Source of the DNA: Terriglobales bacterium
Lineage (GTDB): Bacteria > Acidobacteriota > Terriglobia > Terriglobales > Acidobacteriaceae
Assembly: GCA_025462725.1 (NCBI GenBank)
Contig: JAOAPE010000012.1
Location: 1 to 64,000, forward strand
DNA: 64,000 nt
Direction of reading: 5' to 3'
The notes under the pieces were generated by a model. It ran no database searches. It saw only the letters and a list, made by a program, of their open reading frames with translations, and was not told where the DNA came from. The position numbers and the translations under genes are program-made. The first letter of the stretch is position 1. Each line of letters opens with the position of its first letter. Of the stretch, positions 26,820-35,580 are shown piece after piece.

Positions 26820-27197
26820 ATGCCAGAGCGACGCGGAGCCAGCCATCATCGTGACCGGGTGGTCGAGGCTTTAAAAGACGAAGTAGGATCCATCCTTGAA
26901 GGCGAACTCGCCGACAAGCGAATCGGCCTTTGCTATGTGACGGAAGTCGTGATGAATCCGGGCGGGAAGTCCGCGCGCATCTACATCAGCGTGGATGGTG
27001 ACGAGCAGGAGGCCGAACAGACAATGGAAGGTCTGACCGCAGCGCGTGTTTATATCCGCAATGAAGTTCGCGATCGGTTGGGCAAACGCCACATTCCGGA
27101 GTTGTCGTTCCACCTGGACCGCTCGCAGGAGTTCGGCGGACGCATCGATCAGTTACTTGACCGGGTTGCCAAACGCGCGCGTAAGAGTCAAACCTAG
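26820..27197 (+). CDS. rbfA: Ribosome-binding factor A
   Basis: The 125-residue protein has the RbfA KH-like core: DRVVEALKDEVGSILEGELADKRIGLCYVTEVVMNPGGKSARIYIS and LTAARVYIRNEVRDRLGKRHIPELSFHLDRSQEFGGRIDQLLDRV. RbfA assists late 16S processing and cold-shock growth in E. coli. It is 59 bp after DUF503 and 8 bp before nrnA; the promoter-like ATGC region upstream is not convincing. Confidence 0.95.
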   Translation: MPERRGASHHRDRVVEALKDEVGSILEGELADKRIGLCYVTEVVMNPGGKSARIYISVDGDEQEAEQTMEGLTAARVYIRNEVRDRLGKRHIPELSFHLDRSQEFGGRIDQLLDRVAKRARKSQT

Positions 27198-27205
27198 CAG
27201 CACAC

Positions 27206-28162
27206 ATGATCACGGAAGTCCTCAAGACGATAGGTGAGCACCAACGCTTTGTACTCACCTCACACGCACGGCCTGACGGCGACGCAGTGGGCTCGTTGCT
27301 GGCTGCGGGGCAGATACTGCGGAGTATTGGCAAAGAGGTTGACGTGGTCATGAGTGACCCTGTCCCGGTGATCTATAGGCCGCTGCCGTTTTCTGACAGG
27401 GTGATGCAAACCCCAGAAGTGAATGGCAGTTACGAAGCGGCCATCATCCTCGAGTGTGACAGTCTCCAGCGCACCGGAGTGCGTGGACTGGATAGCAATG
27501 GCCGTGTTCTGGTGAATATCGACCACCACCAAAGCGCGAAGCCGTTCGCGCATGTGAATTGGATCGACCCCCGCGCCTGTGCGACCGCGCAAATGATCTT
27601 CGAGTTGGGCGATGCTCTCGGCGTAAAGATGACGCCAGACATCGCCACGTGCCTCTATACGGCTGTTCTCACTGACACGGGTTCCTTCTGTTTTCAAGGC
27701 ACCACGGAACACACGTTTGTTCTCGCGCAGAAGCTGGTCAGGGCTGGAGCCGATCCGGCGCGTATCGCGCAGAAGGTTTATTTTGCGAATCCGGAATCGA
27801 AGATGCGGCTGCTCGGGGCCGCATTGGGAACGCTTCGCCGCAAAGACGACCTAGTCTGGATGTTCGTCTCCCAAGCACACATGAAACAATGCAACGCCCT
27901 GCCCGAAGACTGCGAAGGCTTGGCGAACTACGCACTGGGCATCGTGGATGTCGAAGTCGCCATCTTCTTCCGCGAACTTGAAGACGGGCGGTATCGTGTG
28001 AGCTTGCGTAGCAAGGGTGCAGTCGATGTCTCTTCTATAGCAGCACAGTTTGGCGGCGGCGGTCACGAGTGCGCCAGCGGATGCTCGCTGCAAGGCCCAC
28101 TCTCGGTCGCCGCGGAGAAGTTGATCGCCGAGATTGAAGGACGCCGTCGCGTAGGCAAATAA
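27206..28162 (+). CDS. nrnA: DHH/DHHA1 phosphoesterase, NrnA-like nanoRNase
   Basis: The 318-residue protein carries TSHARPDGDAVGS near residue 18, VNIDHHQSAKPF (the DHH motif) near residue 108, and GGGGHECASGC in the C-terminal DHHA1 domain. NrnA cleaves short oligoribonucleotides and 3'-phosphoadenosine 5'-phosphate; the paralogue class also includes c-di-AMP-related enzymes, so substrate is inferred. Next to rbfA, as in many bacteria. It ends 2 bp before the next gene. Confidence 0.88.
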   Translation: MITEVLKTIGEHQRFVLTSHARPDGDAVGSLLAAGQILRSIGKEVDVVMSDPVPVIYRPLPFSDRVMQTPEVNGSYEAAIILECDSLQRTGVRGLDSNGRVLVNIDHHQSAKPFAHVNWIDPRACATAQMIFELGDALGVKMTPDIATCLYTAVLTDTGSFCFQGTTEHTFVLAQKLVRAGADPARIAQKVYFANPESKMRLLGAALGTLRRKDDLVWMFVSQAHMKQCNALPEDCEGLANYALGIVDVEVAIFFRELEDGRYRVSLRSKGAVDVSSIAAQFGGGGHECASGCSLQGPLSVAAEKLIAEIEGRRRVGK

Positions 28163-28164
28163 CG

Positions 28165-28437
28165 ATGAACAAACCATCCTTAGTCACGCAGGTCATTTCG
28201 TCGGCTGGAGCGCTGCTGATTCTGATCGCCTACATCGGCCATCAGATGAAATGGATGGACTCAGATAAGCCCCTCTACAACGTGCTCAATACATTTGGAG
28301 CAGCGATATTGGCATACGTCGCGTTTGAACCTCTGCAGGTGGGGTTCGTCATACTCGAAGGAACATGGACGCTGGTGAGTGTTTATGCGTTGTACAAGAC
28401 GCTCACACATAAGAACGTAGGCACCTCAGCCGCATGA
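28165..28437 (+). CDS. Small membrane protein, CBU_0592-like
   Basis: The 90-residue protein has three hydrophobic segments (SAGALLILIAYIGHQ, LYNVLNTFGAAILAYVAF, VILEGTWTLVSVYALYKTL). The pattern of an AY in helix 1, YNxLNxxGA in helix 2 and a WxxxxxYAL in helix 3 resembles the CBU_0592 membrane-protein family. Function unknown. It follows nrnA by 2 bp and is likely co-transcribed. Confidence 0.65.
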   Translation: MNKPSLVTQVISSAGALLILIAYIGHQMKWMDSDKPLYNVLNTFGAAILAYVAFEPLQVGFVILEGTWTLVSVYALYKTLTHKNVGTSAA

Positions 28438-28493
28438 GCGTAACCGGAAGCGCCCACCTGTTAAACTCTTTCTTCGACCTCATACATTCATAA

Positions 28494-30173
28494 ATGCTGA
28501 AGCGAAAACTCTCGTCACTTGAGTTGGTCATTGTTGCGGCCGTGTGCGCATTCCTGTTTTTCTACGGACTGGGCAGCTTCGGCCTTGTTGGCGCCGATGA
28601 ACCCCGATATGCGCAGATCGCGCGCGAAATGCTCGACCGCAACGACTACGTCACTCCTACTCTGAACGGTGAAGCCTGGCTCGAAAAACCGGCGCTCTAT
28701 TACTGGCGCGCCATGTTCGCCTTTGAGACCTTTGGTGTGAAGGATTGGGCCGCACGATTGCCCTCCGCCACCTTCGCGCTGGGCATGATCACCGTAATCT
28801 TCTTCCACATGCGACGGTTTCGTCCGGGCGCGCAGTTGGATGCTGCACTTATCACTGCATCTTGCGCGGCGGTGATCGGGTTCGCACGCGGGGCGTCGAC
28901 GGACATGCAGTTAGCGGCGCCGTTCACGGTGGCGATGCTGGGCTGGTATGCGTGGTATGAGACAGGGAAGAAGATTTGGCTTCTGGACTTGTATTTCTTT
29001 CTTGCCATTGCCACATTGGCCAAGGGGCCGGTCGCACCATTTCTCGCGGGCATAATCGTACTGGTCTTTGGCATACTGCGGCGAGACATCAAGTCCGCCT
29101 TGCGGACATTGTGGCTACCGGGAATCGTTCTATATATCGGGATCGTGCTGCCGTGGTTTGTAGCGGTGCAGACGAGGAATCCGCAGTTCCTTCACGTGTT
29201 TATCTTTCAGCACAATCTTGAGCGGTTTGCTACGAACACCTTTCAGCACCGGCAGCCGTTCTGGTATTACATCCCCGTCCTGCTGCTGGCGCTGGTGCCG
29301 TGGACTTTCTTCGCCATTCCCGCGTTGCTCGATGCGTGCCGCTCATGTTTGAGAGACTGGCGGTTGCCGAAGGCGTCAGAAGAACGCACGCTAATCGATT
29401 CCTTCCCTGAGTTCCTGGTCATTTGGGCGTTGCTGCCGATTCTGTTCTTCTCGATATCGCAATCAAAGTTGCCAGGATACATTCTTCCCGCAATCGCGCC
29501 CTGCACAATCCTGGCGGCCGACTTCCTGCAGCGCAGACGCGAGCAGGCCATCAACCCATTGGTGATTGCGGCGCATGCTGCCCTCGCCGGAGTCATCGTT
29601 GGATTGTTTCTCGTGTTCCCATACTTCTTCCTTCAGGGATTGCCACTGACATTCAAGGCACGCGCATTAGCGGTGATCCTCTCGGCAGGCTCATTCATGC
29701 TGATCTACGTGACTGTCCGGCGCACGGGTGTGCGGTTTTTGCGTGTTGTCACAATCGTGCCGGTAATCATCATCCTGGGATTCGTATTGCGGGTCGTGGC
29801 ACCGAGCATAGACAATTTTTATTCCGCGCGTCCTGTGGCGGTCGACTTGATGAAGATCGGCGCAGATGCCCGTCCTGTGGCCGTGTATAACGCCAAGCGT
29901 GAGTTGCGATACGGGCTTGGATTTTATCGCAACCAGAAGATCAGCAGCTACAACGAGAAAGACATCCCTGTTTTTCAGCATCTGCTGATTGCGAAGACGG
30001 GATCGCGAGCAGAGTTTGAACCGCTACTAGCAGGGCGACGAATCGCCCCGGCGGGAGGCTTTCCGGCGCAGCATCTCGAATACTATTGGGTTGGGGCTGT
30101 CTCTCAAAGCGCAACGGAGTTGCCCAAAGCCGCCTCTGTCGCTCCTTCGGAGCCGCCGCTTACAAAAAAATAA
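28494..30173 (+). CDS. ArnT/PMT-type glycosyltransferase, family 39
   Basis: The 559-residue protein has about 12 membrane helices and the first-loop acidic motif GADEPRYAQIAREMLDRNDYVTPTLNGEAWLEKPALYYW, which matches ArnT-like transferases. These enzymes move sugars from undecaprenyl phosphate carriers to lipid A or proteins in the periplasm. The acceptor here is unknown. A Pro/Ala-rich C-terminus follows the soluble domain. The start ATG 28494 lies 56 bp after the previous gene. Confidence 0.85.
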   Translation: MLKRKLSSLELVIVAAVCAFLFFYGLGSFGLVGADEPRYAQIAREMLDRNDYVTPTLNGEAWLEKPALYYWRAMFAFETFGVKDWAARLPSATFALGMITVIFFHMRRFRPGAQLDAALITASCAAVIGFARGASTDMQLAAPFTVAMLGWYAWYETGKKIWLLDLYFFLAIATLAKGPVAPFLAGIIVLVFGILRRDIKSALRTLWLPGIVLYIGIVLPWFVAVQTRNPQFLHVFIFQHNLERFATNTFQHRQPFWYYIPVLLLALVPWTFFAIPALLDACRSCLRDWRLPKASEERTLIDSFPEFLVIWALLPILFFSISQSKLPGYILPAIAPCTILAADFLQRRREQAINPLVIAAHAALAGVIVGLFLVFPYFFLQGLPLTFKARALAVILSAGSFMLIYVTVRRTGVRFLRVVTIVPVIIILGFVLRVVAPSIDNFYSARPVAVDLMKIGADARPVAVYNAKRELRYGLGFYRNQKISSYNEKDIPVFQHLLIAKTGSRAEFEPLLAGRRIAPAGGFPAQHLEYYWVGAVSQSATELPKAASVAPSEPPLTKK

Positions 30174-30236
30174 ACCCTTATGCAATAACCATTGCGATTC
30201 TCATGTCGCACTAGGTACCTCTGCGCTGATGCTGCT

Positions 30237-30265
30237 TTGATTCCGGACGCGAGTCGCACTAGACT
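30237..30265 (+). promoter_or_regulatory. Candidate promoter of the double-GNAT gene
   Basis: TTGATT (30237-30242) and TAGACT (30260-30265) are separated by 17 bp, 80 bp before the ATG at 30345. The rest of the 171-bp gap (30174-30344) shows no gene or terminator. Confidence 0.4.
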
Positions 30266-30344
30266 CTCTTCAGCGCTCGACAGGCGTTAAAGCGATTTCA
30301 CCTGCCGCAGGCACCATATTTAGCGTGCTCGTCTTCTTACAACT

Positions 30345-31334
30345 ATGCGGAGCACAACTCTGGAAACAGTAGAAATCCTCGACCTCAGGCATTACACATC
30401 CGCCGACTTGCGTCCGCTGCTGGAGCGCGAAGCGGAGGTGTGGGCGCAGCGCATGGCCTGGGACTATCGCAGTTCCGCGGATATGATCTTGCGTTATATC
30501 GATTCGAAGATCCTGCCGGGATACACCGCTATCGAGAACGGTCGCGTGGTGGGGTATTCATTTTTTGTTTATGAGGGCAGCAAGGGCGTGATCGGTGATC
30601 TCTTCGTCAGCGCCAATGGGCACGCCATGCCGGATTCTCCGCATGAAGACGCGCTGCGCGAGCGACTCGTCTCGCACGTGATTGAGACATTACAGCAGAC
30701 GCCCGGAGTGCATCGAGTAGAGGCGCAGTTGCTGGTGCATCCGTCGGGTTCGGTGACCATCCCATTTTTGAATGAAGGCTTCCGGGTTTTTCCGCGCCTG
30801 TTTATGGAATTGCCGCTGGGATCCGCGCAAGAAGCCTGTGAATCGCCGCTGCCCCCAATGGCGGATATCGAGATCAGGCCGTGGACGGAAGCGGACTTCC
30901 AGAGTGCCGCACAACTTATCACGGCTGCGTACCTCGGGCACATCGATTCCGAGATCAACGATCAATACCGTACCGTCGGTGGCTCGCTGCGATTCCTGAA
31001 CAATATTGTCCGCTTTCCGGGATGTGGCACATTCGATGCTGCGGCTTCCTCGGTCGCCATCAGCAGGATCACAGGCGGCATCGTTGGATTATTGCTCTGC
31101 TCGCGCGTGCGCGACGACGTAGGACATGTGACTCAGGTTTGTTTGCAGCCCGAGCATCGCGGACGCAGTCTGGGCAAGGCATTGATGATGCACTGCTGCA
31201 GAAACCTCAAGCGTCGCAACTTCTCAGAATTGACGCTTACAGTCACCGAGGCAAACACGCCGGCTGTAGATCTCTACAAGCATTTGGGATTCGAAACAAA
31301 GAGAGTGTTTGACGCGTTTGTCTGGGAAGGTTGA
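30345..31334 (+). CDS. Double-domain GNAT acetyltransferase
   Basis: The 329-residue protein contains two GNAT-like halves. The first (residues about 15-160) has GYTAIENGRVVGYSFFVYEG and a degenerate acetyl-CoA site. The second (about 175-325) has the full motif QVCLQPEHRGRSLGKALMMHCCRNLKRRNFSELTLTVTEANTPAVDLYKHLGFE, with the R-x-x-G-x-G/A P-loop-like turn as RGRSLGKA. Substrate is unknown; mycothiol synthase is a double-GNAT too, but the match is not specific. Confidence 0.8.
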   Translation: MRSTTLETVEILDLRHYTSADLRPLLEREAEVWAQRMAWDYRSSADMILRYIDSKILPGYTAIENGRVVGYSFFVYEGSKGVIGDLFVSANGHAMPDSPHEDALRERLVSHVIETLQQTPGVHRVEAQLLVHPSGSVTIPFLNEGFRVFPRLFMELPLGSAQEACESPLPPMADIEIRPWTEADFQSAAQLITAAYLGHIDSEINDQYRTVGGSLRFLNNIVRFPGCGTFDAAASSVAISRITGGIVGLLLCSRVRDDVGHVTQVCLQPEHRGRSLGKALMMHCCRNLKRRNFSELTLTVTEANTPAVDLYKHLGFETKRVFDAFVWEG

Positions 31335-31369
31335 GCGGTCTGAGCCCCCGGGCGAAATCCCGGCGATGC

Positions 31370-31564
31370 CTAGCGCCCTGCTAGGTGTCGCAACAGCGCC
31401 ATCGCCCATCCAGCAGCGACGATTCCGATCAAAAAGAGAGCAAAGCAATATGCGCCATAGCGCATCATTTCTTCTTTGGTGTTTTTTTGCGTGATGCCGA
31501 AGACGATGGAAGCGAAAATGGCGAACACCACTGCCGCGGAAAAGTGTGTGAGTTGGATGGCCAT
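31370..31564 (-). CDS. Small two-helix membrane protein
   Basis: The 64-residue product has two hydrophobic stretches (AAVVFAIFASIVFGI and GAYCFALFLIGIVAAGWAMALL) around a short charged loop QKNTKEEMMRYG. I do not recognise the family. Its ATG overlaps the stop of the upstream 136-residue gene by one base (TAATG), so coupled translation is likely and supports it being a real gene. Confidence 0.65.
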   Translation of the reverse strand: MAIQLTHFSAAVVFAIFASIVFGITQKNTKEEMMRYGAYCFALFLIGIVAAGWAMALLRHLAGR

Positions 31565-31974
31565 TATTGTTTCTTCCCGATGGCGATGTGGTAAGCGTCA
31601 ACCGCGCTGATCACGTTCAGCAGGCCGGAGACGATAATGAATTTCGTGCCGTAATCGGCCGTGGCGAGATGAATGGCGCCGCGTCCCCAATCCAACATGC
31701 GCGCCAGAATGTATAGTCCACCCGCGCCGATATCGCCAACAAACCCCAACATGTCGAGAATGTCACCGGTGTTGGGCGAATAGATCTTGCCTTCCATGCC
31801 CAACCCCAACGAGAACATCGCGATGATCGATATCGAGAGCAGCGCGCCGCGTATCCACTTCTGCTGCATGAAGTGGCCGCCGCCGGGGATGATCCACCCC
31901 ACGATAGGGGCCATTATGGCCGTAGTTGTGAGCGGGGTATCCGCGAGAGGCTGCGCTTGGGTGTTTTCGGCCAT
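31564..31974 (-). CDS. DUF6677-like membrane protein
   Basis: The 136-residue protein begins with a polar stretch and then APIVGWIIPGGGHFMQQKWIRGALLSISIIAMFSLGLGMEGKIYS, which resembles DUF6677 proteins common in Acidobacteriota. Three or four hydrophobic segments follow. Function unknown. It lies 2 bp after the peptidase gene and overlaps the next gene by one base. Confidence 0.65.
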   Translation of the reverse strand: MAENTQAQPLADTPLTTTAIMAPIVGWIIPGGGHFMQQKWIRGALLSISIIAMFSLGLGMEGKIYSPNTGDILDMLGFVGDIGAGGLYILARMLDWGRGAIHLATADYGTKFIIVSGLLNVISAVDAYHIAIGKKQ

Positions 31975-31976
31975 TC

Positions 31977-33143
31977 TTAGATGAGCACCAATTCGTTTTG
32001 GACTTTGCCTGTGATCTCTGCTTTGCCGTTGCGGACAAGCACGTCATACTCGCTGCGCACGCCGAACTCGGGAAGGTAAATCCCCGGCTCGATGGAGAAG
32101 CAGCTATTGGGAAGGATCTCGCGCTCGTCCTTCGTCTCGAGGTTATCCATATTGGCGCCATTGGCATGAATATCCACGCCAATGGAATGTCCCGTGCGAT
32201 GAACAAAATATTTTCCGTAGCCAGCGCTTTCAATCGAATCGCGCGTGGCCTGGTCCACTTCCCATCCGGCAATCTTTTTGCCGCTGTCGATCGCGGATTT
32301 CACCTTTGCGAATCCCACGTCGCGCGCCTTGGTCACCGCGTTGAAAATTTCTTGCTGCTTGCTCGTGGGAGTCGCATCAACAACGCCCGTCCAAGTGATG
32401 TCGTAGAAAACGGCGTTGGGCGTGTCCTTCTTGCCCCAAATGTCGAGCAGGACAAAATCACCCTTGCGGATCGGCACGGGCTTTTCCTTAGACGGCCCAT
32501 AATGTGGATTGCCGCTGTTCGCGTTCACTGAAACATTCGCGGGAGCGTCGGTAACCAGGTTCTCGCGCTTGAACGCTTCCATGATGAAGTCCTGGATCTC
32601 ATGCTCAGTAGTGCCGCCATTGCGAACGCGCGCGCCAATCTCTTTGAATGTTGCCCGCATGATTCCGTCAATAGATTCGCCTGCGGCGAAGTGGCTTTTA
32701 ATCTGGTCTTCCGTCCAAGTAGCTTCAAATTGGGACACGAGATCCCCAGAGCTCATGATGTTCTTGCCGAAACTGCGCAGCAGTTCGATGGTGCCGCCGT
32801 CCACAAGAGAGATGTAAGGGATGGAATTGTTGGGCGAGTACTGCATGGCTAAATTCTTGTAAGGCGAGAGCATGGATTTCAATTGCTCATGCTGCTCCTG
32901 CCATGCGGAATAAACGTGCTTTTTCCCGGGCAGCGAATCCAAGCGGAACGATTCAATCCGATGCACCAGCTTTACCGGTTCGCCCTCTGCGGGAACCACG
33001 TAGTACCAACGTCGCGTGACATGCAAACTTTCAGGCAGTCCCAGAACGTGATAAGCGATGGGGTCGCGGTGATGATGGTCATAGAAGAGCCATGCATCGA
33101 AATTGCGTGCACGAAGGGCTGCTTGAATCTCAGTGAGGTTCAT
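31977..33143 (-). CDS. M24 family Xaa-Pro dipeptidase/aminopeptidase
   Basis: I start at ATG 33143 (MNLTEIQAALRARNFDAWLFYDHHHRDPIAYHVLGL), giving 388 residues; an in-frame TTG at 33173 is weaker. An N-terminal creatinase-like domain precedes the pita-bread fold, with metal ligands in FVLLDIWGKKDTPNAVFYDITWTG (two Asp), HRTGHSIGVDIHANG (His), SIEPGIYLP (Glu) and a final Glu near YDVLV. It would release residues from Xaa-Pro peptides. Its neighbours include two peptide transporters. Confidence 0.88.
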   Translation of the reverse strand: MNLTEIQAALRARNFDAWLFYDHHHRDPIAYHVLGLPESLHVTRRWYYVVPAEGEPVKLVHRIESFRLDSLPGKKHVYSAWQEQHEQLKSMLSPYKNLAMQYSPNNSIPYISLVDGGTIELLRSFGKNIMSSGDLVSQFEATWTEDQIKSHFAAGESIDGIMRATFKEIGARVRNGGTTEHEIQDFIMEAFKRENLVTDAPANVSVNANSGNPHYGPSKEKPVPIRKGDFVLLDIWGKKDTPNAVFYDITWTGVVDATPTSKQQEIFNAVTKARDVGFAKVKSAIDSGKKIAGWEVDQATRDSIESAGYGKYFVHRTGHSIGVDIHANGANMDNLETKDEREILPNSCFSIEPGIYLPEFGVRSEYDVLVRNGKAEITGKVQNELVLI

Positions 33144-33182
33144 AGTGAATACGTCAGACAGCAATTGTAACAAGTGACGGCG

Positions 33183-34463
33183 TCAGTTGCCTGTGGCAAT
33201 GGCCTTGTCCCCAATAGCCGGGCGGACGATGAAACGATCGTAGATCCAAAGCAAAGCCGCGGTACCGACACCGATGCTGATCACTGACCACCAAATCATC
33301 TGCGGCCGCTCGGAGAAATGATCCAATAGTCCTCCACCCACCCATCCGCCCAGGAATGACCCAATGCCGATGGGCAGAAATGCGAATCCCATATACGTAC
33401 CTTGCTGTCCCGAAGGGGCAAGCCGGGAAACATAATCGTAGTATCGCGGTGATTGTGTGATTTCGCCTAATGCCACGCCGACCAAGGTGGCATAGACCAT
33501 TGGCAGTGAGGGATGCACGATGAGCAGTATCCAGGCGACGCCGGAGATCAGCGTGCCAAGGATCACTGCGCGGAGTGGCGCGAGTTTTTGCATCAGGACA
33601 TTTGCCAGTACAGTGAAACAGATGACAACTACTGGGCCGGTGCCCAGCATGAATGCCGTGTCGGCTTTCGGGTCAATGTACTTCGTCACGTACAGTGGCA
33701 AAGTAATGAATTCCTGCCAGTAAACGACCCAGTATCCGGAAAAGATCAGCAGGAAAAGCATGAACCGGAAATTCGTGAGTACGGTCCAAAAGTTGCGGAT
33801 AATCTCGCCAAGGCTGGTGGCTTGCACTTCATCCGCTTTGCGGGGCTCCTTGAACAGGAGAAGAACGGCGAACAGCATAAGAAAAACGCTGAGTGCGGCT
33901 ATTCGAAAGACGTTCTCCACACCAAAATTGTTCTTCACGTAGGAAGCCATGTACGGCCCCAGTGCGCCGCCAATGTTTACCAGCGTGTAGTAGATCGAAT
34001 ATCCGATGGAGCGGACGTTCTCTTTTGAAGCGCGCGCTGTGGTCCCTACCACCGAAGGTTTGACCAGAGCGACCCCGAGAGCCGGGAAGAGAAGAATCAC
34101 AACAAGCAGGGGCGTTTCCGGGAAGTTGGCGCGAATGGGTGCCATCCATGCGGTGGCCAGAGACCCAACAAGAAAATAGGACGTGCTCAAAAACAAATAG
34201 GCAAGTGACAGCGCCCGCCGAAATCCCATGCGGTCGGCGATTGTTCCGCCGAAAATCGCCAATACCCAGACTGCGCCGCCGAACATCCCGGCAAGCTTCG
34301 TGGAAGTAGCTTGGGAGAAATGCAGGCTCTCAACGAGATACCGCGTGAGAACGGCGAAAACTGCATAATACGAAAGCCGCTCGAACAGCTCTGTAACGTT
34401 TGCCACCCAGAAAGGCCGTTCAAATCCGCTGCGGATATCCTGCAAGCGCTCGCTGAAACTCAA
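33183..34463 (-). CDS. MFS transporter with POT/PTR-type motif
   Basis: The start is TTG 34463 (MSFSERLQDIRSGFERPFW), preceded by AAGGAG 7 nt upstream and overlapping the DUF167 stop by 4 bp (TTGA); the longer frame to 34871 is an artefact over the two upstream genes. The 426-residue protein has about 12 helices. NVTELFERLSYYAVFAVLTRYL holds the E-x-x-E-R-x-x-Y-Y motif of proton-coupled di/tripeptide transporters, though it is shorter than most (about 500). Peptide uptake is inferred. Confidence 0.82.
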   Translation of the reverse strand: MSFSERLQDIRSGFERPFWVANVTELFERLSYYAVFAVLTRYLVESLHFSQATSTKLAGMFGGAVWVLAIFGGTIADRMGFRRALSLAYLFLSTSYFLVGSLATAWMAPIRANFPETPLLVVILLFPALGVALVKPSVVGTTARASKENVRSIGYSIYYTLVNIGGALGPYMASYVKNNFGVENVFRIAALSVFLMLFAVLLLFKEPRKADEVQATSLGEIIRNFWTVLTNFRFMLFLLIFSGYWVVYWQEFITLPLYVTKYIDPKADTAFMLGTGPVVVICFTVLANVLMQKLAPLRAVILGTLISGVAWILLIVHPSLPMVYATLVGVALGEITQSPRYYDYVSRLAPSGQQGTYMGFAFLPIGIGSFLGGWVGGGLLDHFSERPQMIWWSVISIGVGTAALLWIYDRFIVRPAIGDKAIATGN

Positions 34464-34765
34464 TGTTGGTCTCCTTGTGCCGCTGCCAGTTTTTGCCGGA
34501 TGAACTCTTCTGACACTCCGGCCACACGCACCACTTTGTTCCTGCTGGTCTCGCCGGCAGCAATGGTAACGGAAGCGCGCGATACTGCAAACAGTTCTGC
34601 AAAGAAATCTATGCAGGCGGCATTGGCGCGTCCGTCCACCGGAGGAGAGGTGAGCGAAAGCTTCAGCGCATCTCCCACCACTCCGGTGATTGCGTTCCCC
34701 TTGGCACGCGGATGCACTTTCACCGCAAAGCTGATTCCGCATTGCGATGCCTTGATCGGGACCAT
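34460..34765 (-). CDS. DUF167/YggU family protein
   Basis: The 101-residue protein matches DUF167: AVKVHPRAKGNAITGVVGDALKLSLTSPPVDGRANAACIDFFAELFAVSRASVTIAAGETSRNKVVRVAGVS. The VHPRAKxNxI and PPVDGxAN blocks are the family signature. Function unknown. It begins 5 bp after the yggS stop and its stop TGA is used by the downstream transporter gene start (TTGA). Confidence 0.92.
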   Translation of the reverse strand: MVPIKASQCGISFAVKVHPRAKGNAITGVVGDALKLSLTSPPVDGRANAACIDFFAELFAVSRASVTIAAGETSRNKVVRVAGVSEEFIRQKLAAAQGDQH

Positions 34766-34770
34766 TGCGG

Positions 34771-35517
34771 CTAGTGCGCCGTTTCCGATTCAATCTTCGG
34801 TCGCGCGCCGAAGATTGCCGTACCCACGCGAACGCAGGTGGAGCCTTCTTCAATAGCGACTTCGAAATCATGCGACATCCCCATCGACAACTCGTCCATG
34901 CCGATATTTGGCAGCTTGCGTGCGGCGACTTCGTCGCGGATATTGCGCAGCACGCGGAAGTATTCGCGTACGCCTTCAGGCGAGGACGTGAACGGCGGCA
35001 CTGTCATGAGCCCGCATATTTCCAGTGATTGAAATCTGGGAGCGGCACGCAATATCTGTTCAAACTCGCTGGAAACTGGCGCAACGCCGCTTTTGGCCGA
35101 TTCTCCTCCCACGTTTACTTCAATGAGCACGCGAACAGTTCGGCCAGCCCTTTGTGCGGCAGCATCGAGTTTGTCAGCGACTCGGAGGGAGTCGATGGAG
35201 TCCACGGAATCGAAGAGAGTCGCCGCTTTTGCTGCTTTATTGCTTTGCAGGTGTCCGATGAGGTGCCACGTTGAGCCGTGAAGGTCGGCGACATAGTCCG
35301 ATTTGTCCGCAAATTCCTGAACGCGGTTCTCGCCGAAGAGGCGCAACCCCGCTTGATAGGCGTTACGGATGAGTTCTGGAGGCATGGTCTTAGTGACCGC
35401 CATTAGCGCGATATCCTCTGGCTTGCGGCCTGACCTCTTTGCAGCGGCTTCGATCCGTTCCTGCACGCGTGCAATATTCTTTGCGATTTCCATCGAGCTT
35501 TCGAACAACGAATCCAT
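34771..35517 (-). CDS. yggS: PLP homeostasis protein, YggS/PLPBP family
   Basis: It is an alanine-racemase-like PLP-binding TIM barrel that controls free pyridoxal phosphate. Hallmarks are AVTKTMPPELIRNAYQAGLRLFGENRVQE (the PLP Lys is in AVTK), WHLIGHLQSNK, and LSMGMSHDFEVAIEEGSTCVRVGTAIFGARP. I use ATG 35517 (248 residues); MEIAKNIARV at 35496 is an alternative, and neither has a strong ribosome binding site. First gene after the OPT terminator. Confidence 0.93.
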   Translation of the reverse strand: MDSLFESSMEIAKNIARVQERIEAAAKRSGRKPEDIALMAVTKTMPPELIRNAYQAGLRLFGENRVQEFADKSDYVADLHGSTWHLIGHLQSNKAAKAATLFDSVDSIDSLRVADKLDAAAQRAGRTVRVLIEVNVGGESAKSGVAPVSSEFEQILRAAPRFQSLEICGLMTVPPFTSSPEGVREYFRVLRNIRDEVAARKLPNIGMDELSMGMSHDFEVAIEEGSTCVRVGTAIFGARPKIESETAH

Positions 35518-35532
35518 CAGACCAGAAATGAT

Positions 35533-35559
35533 AAAAGGGCGCAACTCGCGTTGCGCCCT
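35533..35559 (-). terminator. Intrinsic terminator after the OPT gene
   Basis: A perfect 10-bp stem AGGGCGCAAC (35536-35545) against 35550-35559 with loop TCGC is followed on the minus strand by TTTTATC. It ends the OPT transcript 22-48 bp beyond its stop and just upstream of yggS, so yggS needs readthrough or its own promoter. Confidence 0.85.
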
Positions 35560-35580
35560 GCTATTGGTTCTGAATGATGA

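Noticed and set aside
34701-34720. Second sigma-54-like element
   Set aside because: GG and GC are only 9 bp apart and the site lies inside DUF167 coding sequence.
34464-34871. Upstream in-frame extension of the MFS transporter
   Set aside because: It runs over the DUF167 and yggS genes in another frame and has a basic, non-membrane composition; TTG 34463 with AAGGAG fits better.
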